Positions 59,011-64,000 of a stretch of DNA of 64,000 nucleotides are shown in pieces. How positions within the stretch are numbered: position 1 is the stretch's first letter; each line of letters begins with the position of its first letter. Position numbers and translations under genes: made by a program. Source of the stretch: Nilaparvata lugens (taxonomy: Eukaryota; Arthropoda; Insecta; Hemiptera; Delphacidae); assembly GCF_014356525.2 (NCBI RefSeq), contig NC_052505.1:27032549-27096548 (forward strand), in the 5' to 3' direction. Under the pieces are notes generated by a model. The model was not told where the DNA came from, did not search any database, and saw only the letters and a program-made list of their open reading frames with translations.

Positions 59011-60077
59011 TTATTGACAGCATCAATAGAGTGAAGGTGCTAGACACAATGGAGGAGTATGGAATGCCCCAAAAACTGATAAGACTGGTGAAGGTGACAC
59101 TCTCTCAAAGTGTAGGTATGGTGCTGATTAATGAAAAAATGAGTAGGGAATTCAGGGTGGACAGTGGAGTTAGACAGGGTGACACTCTCTCAGCGCTGCT
59201 CTTCAATCTGGTCCTGCAGAGAACATTAAACAAGGTGGATATGACAGGAAGCATAATGTACAGAACTATTCAGGTGCATGCTTATGCAGACGACATAGTT
59301 ATAGTTGCTAGGAGTGATCGGGCATTGAAAGAAACCTTTCTGGTGATTGAGGGAGAAGGACGACAGGTTGGTCTGAGAGTAAATGAAGGAAAAACAAAGT
59401 ACATGAAGATGAAAAAGACAGCTGTAGAGAGACGACATCTGGGAAAGCTGGATATTGGCGAGTATTCCTTTGAAGAGGTTGAAAGGTTTAATTACCTTGG
59501 CGCAGAGGTCAACCAAGGGAATAGAATATCCCCAGAAATAAAAAGAAGAATAATGCTTGGCAACAAAGCATTTTTGCCAATATGCAATTAATAAGATCGA
59601 GAGCTATTTCCAGAGAAACGAAAATGAAAATGTACAAAACCTTGATACGACCTGTCGTGACATGGCTGCGAAACTTGGACTCTAAATGCAGCGGACACTC
59701 ATGCATTGAGAGTATTTGAAAGGAAGGTGATAAGAAGAATCTATGGCCCTAGAAATGAAGGAGGGATTTGGAGGATCAGATATAATGAAGAGATCGAAAT
59801 CCTACTCAAGAGGCAGAATATTGTCAGATTCGTGAAGTCAAGAAGAATAAGCTGGCTTGGGCATGTAGAGAGGATGCCACAGGAGAGAGCCCAGCAGAAG
59901 CTCATGCGAGAGGTCTTCTACAGTGCAAGAAGAAGAGGAAGGCCGAGAAGGAGCTGGCTGAGAGAAGTAGAGAACGACCTGCGTGTGATGGGAGTGATGC
60001 AGTGGAGAGTGTTAGCCCAGACAAGAAACGATTGGAGGCGAATTGTGGAGGAGGCGAAGGTTCTTCATGGACTGTAG
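59011..60077 (+). pseudogene. RTE-like RT fragment with two frameshifts
   Basis: Frame 1 (to 59591): EYGMPQKLIRLVK, GVRQGDTLSALLFNLVLQ, HAYADDIVIVARS (catalytic YADD) and FNYLGAEV. After a frameshift near 59570 the reading continues MQLIRSRAISRETKMKMYKT and LIRPVVTW. After another near 59660 it continues to the C-terminal block at 59706-60077, with SRRISWLGHVERMPQ and RRRGRPRRSWLREVENDLRV. That is the usual end of RTE/craTA-type proteins. Endonuclease and motif A are missing. Confidence 0.8.
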
Positions 60078-60100
60078 CGCCGGCATAAGTAAGTAAGTAA
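59011..60100 (+). mobile_element. 5'-truncated RTE-like LINE with TSD
   Basis: GATTCACAA occurs at 59002-59010 and 60101-60109, a 9-bp target duplication. The insert starts within the RT domain (IDSINRVKVLDTM) and ends with a (TAAG)n tail. Short tandem tails are usual for RTE elements. Confidence 0.8.
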
Positions 60101-60522
60101 GATTCACAACTATACATTTAATTTGGATTTTCGTTTAATAATAGTTATTCAAAATACTCAACCTAAAATTGTCACTTTTTCAAATATTGATATGAATAAA
60201 AATTCATTTATCAATGGATACTCGAAAATATCGAGCATTTGAAACATTTTTAAACCAGATAATTTTACTAATTATACATTTTTTCCAATTTTTGAAATCA
60301 TATCATACTTCTTACAACATTAGGCTACATAATAGTGTATTACTATGCTACTATAAGAAAGAGGTTTTTAGGAAAATTATTTCTTAGGCTATTCAATAAT
60401 AAGTGTATCTCAGAGTACATATTTATGGAGAAAGTTTGAATTCTGTAGGAACTGTATAGAACAGCGTTCCATTTCAACAGCACTTTCACTTGTTAAGAAT
60501 TCACACCAATACATTTTCGAGT

Positions 60523-60530
60523 TATATAAA
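60523..60530 (+). promoter_or_regulatory. TATA box of secreted peptide 3
   Basis: TATATAAA, 77 bases before the exon-coded splice-side ATG at 60607. The leader has no other ATG. Confidence 0.6.
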
Positions 60531-60606
60531 CGTGAATATTTTAGATTCTCGATTTAATACTAGTGCCCAAGTTCCATAAACTTCGGTGATTCACTTGTGA
60601 TAGAAG

Positions 60607-62484
60607 ATGAGGGTTAAAGTGATAGAAATCTACATTATAACAGTGAGTACAATTTATTATTAGTGATTTATTGTCATCTTTATCATTATTGTATGAATGA
60701 TTATAGAGCCGTGGAATAATATAATTTTTATAATTAAATATATATAATTGGCCTACAATAATTGAGTTGTTTTAATTAGCAGGTTATTTGAAGGAATGTG
60801 CGATTCACAAAAGAACACAATATTAGTTTCTTTCCTCATTCATTGTATTGTATATTTCAAAGAAATTAGTTGGAATAGGCCTTTAAAGGATAGTTAAAAA
60901 TTATATGAGAATATAGTTACTTGTTGGAAACATTAACAAAAAATTATCATTTTCAATTAATTTCAAAAAATATTTGAATATTCTCTCCTTTTTTGAAATG
61001 TTATATGCAGCCACTCCTTGTCTTATAGAATCAATCGATGAAAGCTCCTTCAAAATTTTTGAAATCTTAAATTTAGATTATCCAAGGAGACTTGAGTTTT
61101 TTGAAATGTATATAAACTCTTCCAGCACGTTTCTATTAGGTAGTCGTTTTCTTCTCTCACCTTATGATAGAAATCTCATAAAAATACTTCTTTCTTAGTT
61201 TTTGTATGAAAATCAATTTTTAATATTTGATGGGAACGTTTATGTTCAAATAATTATCGATAAATTAATACTTATGATAACAATAAAATTATTTTGTGCG
61301 ATTTGATGAATAATTTTGTAGGTTTTGATAGACTATAAGTTGTTGAGTTTAATATACTTAAGACTTTTATATTGTTTTCAAGCTACAAAACCAGTTGACT
61401 ATTTTATATCACAAAAATTATTATTTTCAACAAGATCGCACATTAATTATTATTAAGTACCTCCTATTCTCCATTAGTACATAAATTTTTCATTCTTCGT
61501 TAGAACACAGTACCGTACTTGATTATTTTCGATTTGCATGATAGTAGGCACCGTATGAATATAACTCTCTAATTTAAAACCCAAGTGCTAATCTGATTAA
61601 AACTCTAATAATAATAAATTGTTTTAAATAAACTTCAAAAAATGCCCACTATCGTATAAATTATTTTTATTAAACCTCATTAAAAGTTTGAAACTCACTT
61701 TTAATAAGTGCTCTGTAATATAGAACCTTTCAAATTTGAACAGTCAGTGGTTGACAATTCCTTGTACTCATATTTGTCTTATTGATTATAGAGAATACCA
61801 CAACATCAGTCATAATACAAACTGTATTGTCCGTACCTTACCATTTTATTTAGAGTAGGATTTCTGCATTCCAACATTATTTCGTTCATAGTCTCGGTAA
61901 TATTGATTACTAGCAGGTGACCTGCTCCGCAAGAGTCTTTTTAAGTCACGTGAAAAACTGAAAACTTGACGTACTGAAATCTTGAAGAACTGATATAATA
62001 GGCTCATAACCATCCTCTGTAAATTAAAAATGAGAATCTGTGTGTAAACTTTCAAGTTGATCATTAGTTCAGTAGTTCAGACGTGATGATGCGTCATTCT
62101 TGTATTTCCTATCCCGTACATGTATAAGTCATTTCTTCCCTTTATTTTTATTATAGATGATTAGTCCTGTAGTGGTGTGTTACTTTTTATTTATTTGAAA
62201 AATAAATTTCAGGTACCTTTTTTGAGTGAGTCATTTCCCTTGTTTTACCATTATTAAGTTACTGAAGAATAAATTTTACTTGTTATTTGCAACAGGTATT
62301 CCTGGTTGTGACATTTATGACGTACTTGGCATCAGCCAATCCGATCTTTAGCTGGCGCCGACCGATAGCTTACAAATTCAACACAGATATCGGCTACTCC
62401 AAATACCACGCACTCAATTACTGGCCAATCAACAGTCGCCATGCGGAAGGAGAATTCGACAAGTTCAGTGATGAACCTGCTTGA
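60607..62484 (+). CDS. Small secreted peptide 3, 74 aa
   Basis: Exon 60607-60642 encodes MRVKVIEIYIIT (donor gtgagt). Exon 62296-62484 follows acceptor ttatttgcaacag, phase 0. The joined leader MRVKVIEIYIITVFLVVTFM with TYLASA is a signal peptide cut before NPIFSWRR. The mature peptide is about 48 residues: WRRPIAYKFNTDIGYSKYHA, then LNYWPINSRHA and an acidic end (EGEFDKFSDEPA). It is rich in Tyr/Trp/Phe and has no Cys. FNTDIGYSKYHAL matches INHELGYAAYNAA of peptide 2. The intron holds copy C of the interspersed repeat. Its function is unknown; a secreted structural or signalling peptide is possible. Confidence 0.78.
61911..62158 (+). repeat. Interspersed repeat family, copy C
   Basis: Head TAGCAGGTGACCTGCTCCGC, middle AGTTCAGACGTGATGATGCG and tail TTTATTATAGAT. 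Same family as 684 and 13888. Confidence 0.65.
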
Positions 62485-63301
62485 TTTCATCGATTCAAAT
62501 AATGGATGAAGTGTTGGACTTATTTACAAAGAACATCAGTGTTCTAAACCAAAGACTCTTATAAGTTACTATGGCAGCCTATTTATGATTCAATTTGACT
62601 TATAGCAATCTAGTTTTGGAAATTTATATGAAATCATTTCACAGTTTTTTTCTATAATGAGCTCATAATTTTGAAACCAAGCTAACTTCCTCGATACGAG
62701 TGGACTTATAAACAATGATTAGATTCCATTCAGTCACAAACCTGATTCTTTCTATTGAAAATTTCTAAAAATTTGAAAATATTCAAACGGAATTATTATA
62801 AAATGTGCCACCACATTATTGTGCTGATAATTTATAAAGCTCAATAGAATGAAAGTGAACTGTCCTTTGAAATTTAGAATCACAAAACTTAACTAATTTA
62901 TTGGTAACATGTTACAGAAATTTCTATTTTAGTGTAGCTTTAAAATATTCGCTAAAGTAATTCATTGAGTTTAATTATTCTCCTGCATTGGAAAAGTAGC
63001 AGATTAGGGTGGAAGCATGTTGTGCTGGTTTTCATGAATGTGCTATTTTACAAACCTAATTAATTAATTGGATTACTTTGAATTTACTTTGTATTTGTTC
63101 AAAATTAAGATATTTTGAATTATCAATGCTTATTTATTCATTTATTTCCATGTCATCCAACTCACACATCAATATTACTAAGAGCATTTTTATTATTAAG
63201 TGTTTACCTAATAATATTATACTGCATGACAACTGTATAGAGAGGTAAGAACACTACGTGTGTTCTATAAATATATAGAATATTTTTTTCTCGTAAGTCC
63301 T
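62485..63301. other. Intergenic, no gene seen
   Basis: AT-rich 3' flank of peptide 3. Confidence 0.4.
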
Positions 63302-63415
63302 TAGTGGGATTCACTTTGAATTTTCAGCATTAGTTGAATACAAAATATTAATACCGTACTATTTATAAGCAATACTGACAGTATAGTAAGTGAAACTTAC
63401 TATAGAACTGGATAG
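63302..63415. repeat. Hairpin-MITE family copy
   Basis: GGATTCACTTTGAATTTTCAG on the left; on the right, minus strand, GTTTCACTTACTATACTGTC with AGTATTGC. The loop is about 60 bases. Confidence 0.6.
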
Positions 63416-63542
63416 TGGATCTCGATTAATAAGTTAATGGAAGATAAAGTGAATACAGTATTCCCCTGTTGATAATTGGATCAATGATGGTAGGAACGGA
63501 AATGAATAATCAACAAACTAAGCTGCTCAATTTGATATTTAC

Positions 63543-63548
63543 TTTATT
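63543..63548 (-). terminator. Poly(A) signal AATAAA
   Basis: AATAAA on the minus strand, 211 bases past the stop of the edge Gly-rich gene. Confidence 0.5.
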
Positions 63549-63758
63549 CAACGAAACACTTCGTCATAACAGAATTTAGAATCTTTTGATCCTTCATGAA
63601 GGACGCAAGAGAACTCAGGAAAATTTAGATATTTGATTGAGTCAGTTATCTACCACTTCAAACTTGAGTACCGTAGTTTTGATGGTGTTCAAACGTTTGT
63701 TCAAGCTGTCATGGTGTGGTTCCAAGAATTTTTGGATGTTGAGGGTTTCTGAAGTTTC

Positions 63759-64000
63759 CTAACGACGTCCACTTGGTGGCAGATACTGTCGGCTACTCTG
63801 ACCTCCGCTAGAGCCTCCTGATGCTCCACCGTTAGCTCCTCCTGATCCTCCGCCATTGGCACCTCCAGCTCCACCACTAGCACCGCCATTGGCTCCTCCA
63901 CCATTAGCTCCACCAGCCCCGCCATTCTGAGCTCCATTTCCTCCCTTTCCATTGGCGCCACCTGATGCTCCGCCTCCATTAGCACCCGATGAACCTCCAC
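63759..64000 (-). CDS. Gly/Ala/Asn-rich secreted protein, C-terminal part
   Basis: The frame enters from the right edge and stops at 63759. It reads GGSSGANGGGASGGANGKGG and further GGANGGGA/GGASGGAGGANG units, then SSRQYLPPSGRR at the C-terminus. YLPPSGR also occurs near the C-terminus of the Gly-rich gene at 3987-8642, which suggests a common origin or shared cuticle-like function. The start and signal peptide lie outside the window. The open frame listed by simple ORF calling in this stretch is a different, Met/Glu-rich frame and is not the gene. GC-rich codons contrast with AT-rich flanks. Confidence 0.7.
   Translation of the reverse strand, partial: GGSSGANGGGASGGANGKGGNGAQNGGAGGANGGGANGGASGGAGGANGGGSGGANGGASGGSSGGQSSRQYLPPSGRR

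Noticed and set aside
63701..64000. 99-codon Met/Glu-rich minus ORF at the right edge
   Set aside because: It is a different frame of the Gly/Ala/Asn-rich code; the Gly frame ends in the YLPPSGR motif seen elsewhere.

Overview
The window is AT-rich animal nuclear DNA. It has spliced genes with GT/AG introns, TATA-driven promoters, and many LINEs, LTR elements, Helitrons and foldback MITEs. Gene style, repeat types and the frequent short motif taggccta suggest an insect, most likely a hemipteran such as a delphacid planthopper; that assignment is inference from reading alone. Base accuracy looks imperfect. Several single-base homopolymer indels separate two otherwise near-identical LTRs, and one sits inside a conserved exon, as expected of an uncorrected long-read assembly.

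Genes. Most host genes here encode small secreted proteins. In six of them an intron, phase 0 relative to the proposed first exon, lies in or just before the signal-peptide code, so the automatic ORFs show only the second exon. They are: a Gly-rich SYLPPS-motif protein (minus, 3987-8642); a Gly/GWPMKMM-repeat protein (plus, 10739-15442); a 164-residue basic secreted protein (minus, 16158-18712); and three tiny secreted peptides of 72-74 residues (minus 44670-46786, minus 55643-56875, plus 60607-62484). A second Gly-rich gene with a YLPPSGR C-terminus runs off the right edge (minus, 63759-64000). An acidic, Ser-rich protein of unknown function lies at 19784-22506 on the plus strand. The one recognisable housekeeping enzyme is a six-exon methylenetetrahydrofolate reductase (minus, 32715-42217). 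Its model covers only the catalytic barrel and carries one apparent frameshift.

Mobile DNA, left to right: a tRNA-derived SINE (about 311-391); a 5'-truncated LINE with a (TTCA)13 tail in an intron (5006-7044); several MITEs and interspersed repeats in the long intron 10766-15019; a Helitron (20326-21009); an 8.45 kb LTR element with roughly 2 kb LTRs, a gag-like ORF and no pol, inserted into a MITE (23679-32131); a Helitron-like repeat, a second non-autonomous LTR-like element (35362-40158) and a Helitron 3' end inside the MTHFR introns; a decayed Jockey-like LINE (48290-48900); a Ty1/copia element with an RNase H deletion (50526-54624); foldback elements at 55222-55395, 56327-56538 and 58675-59003; and an RTE-like LINE fragment with a clean 9-bp target-site duplication (59011-60100). 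A small hairpin family with arms like GATTCACTTTAAACTGTCAG recurs at least six times.

The secreted-protein genes have the look of cuticle, eggshell or gland products, but nothing in the sequence fixes their tissue. The most promising unexplained biology is the set of short secreted peptides and repeat proteins. The gag-only LTR element and the barrel-only MTHFR follow.
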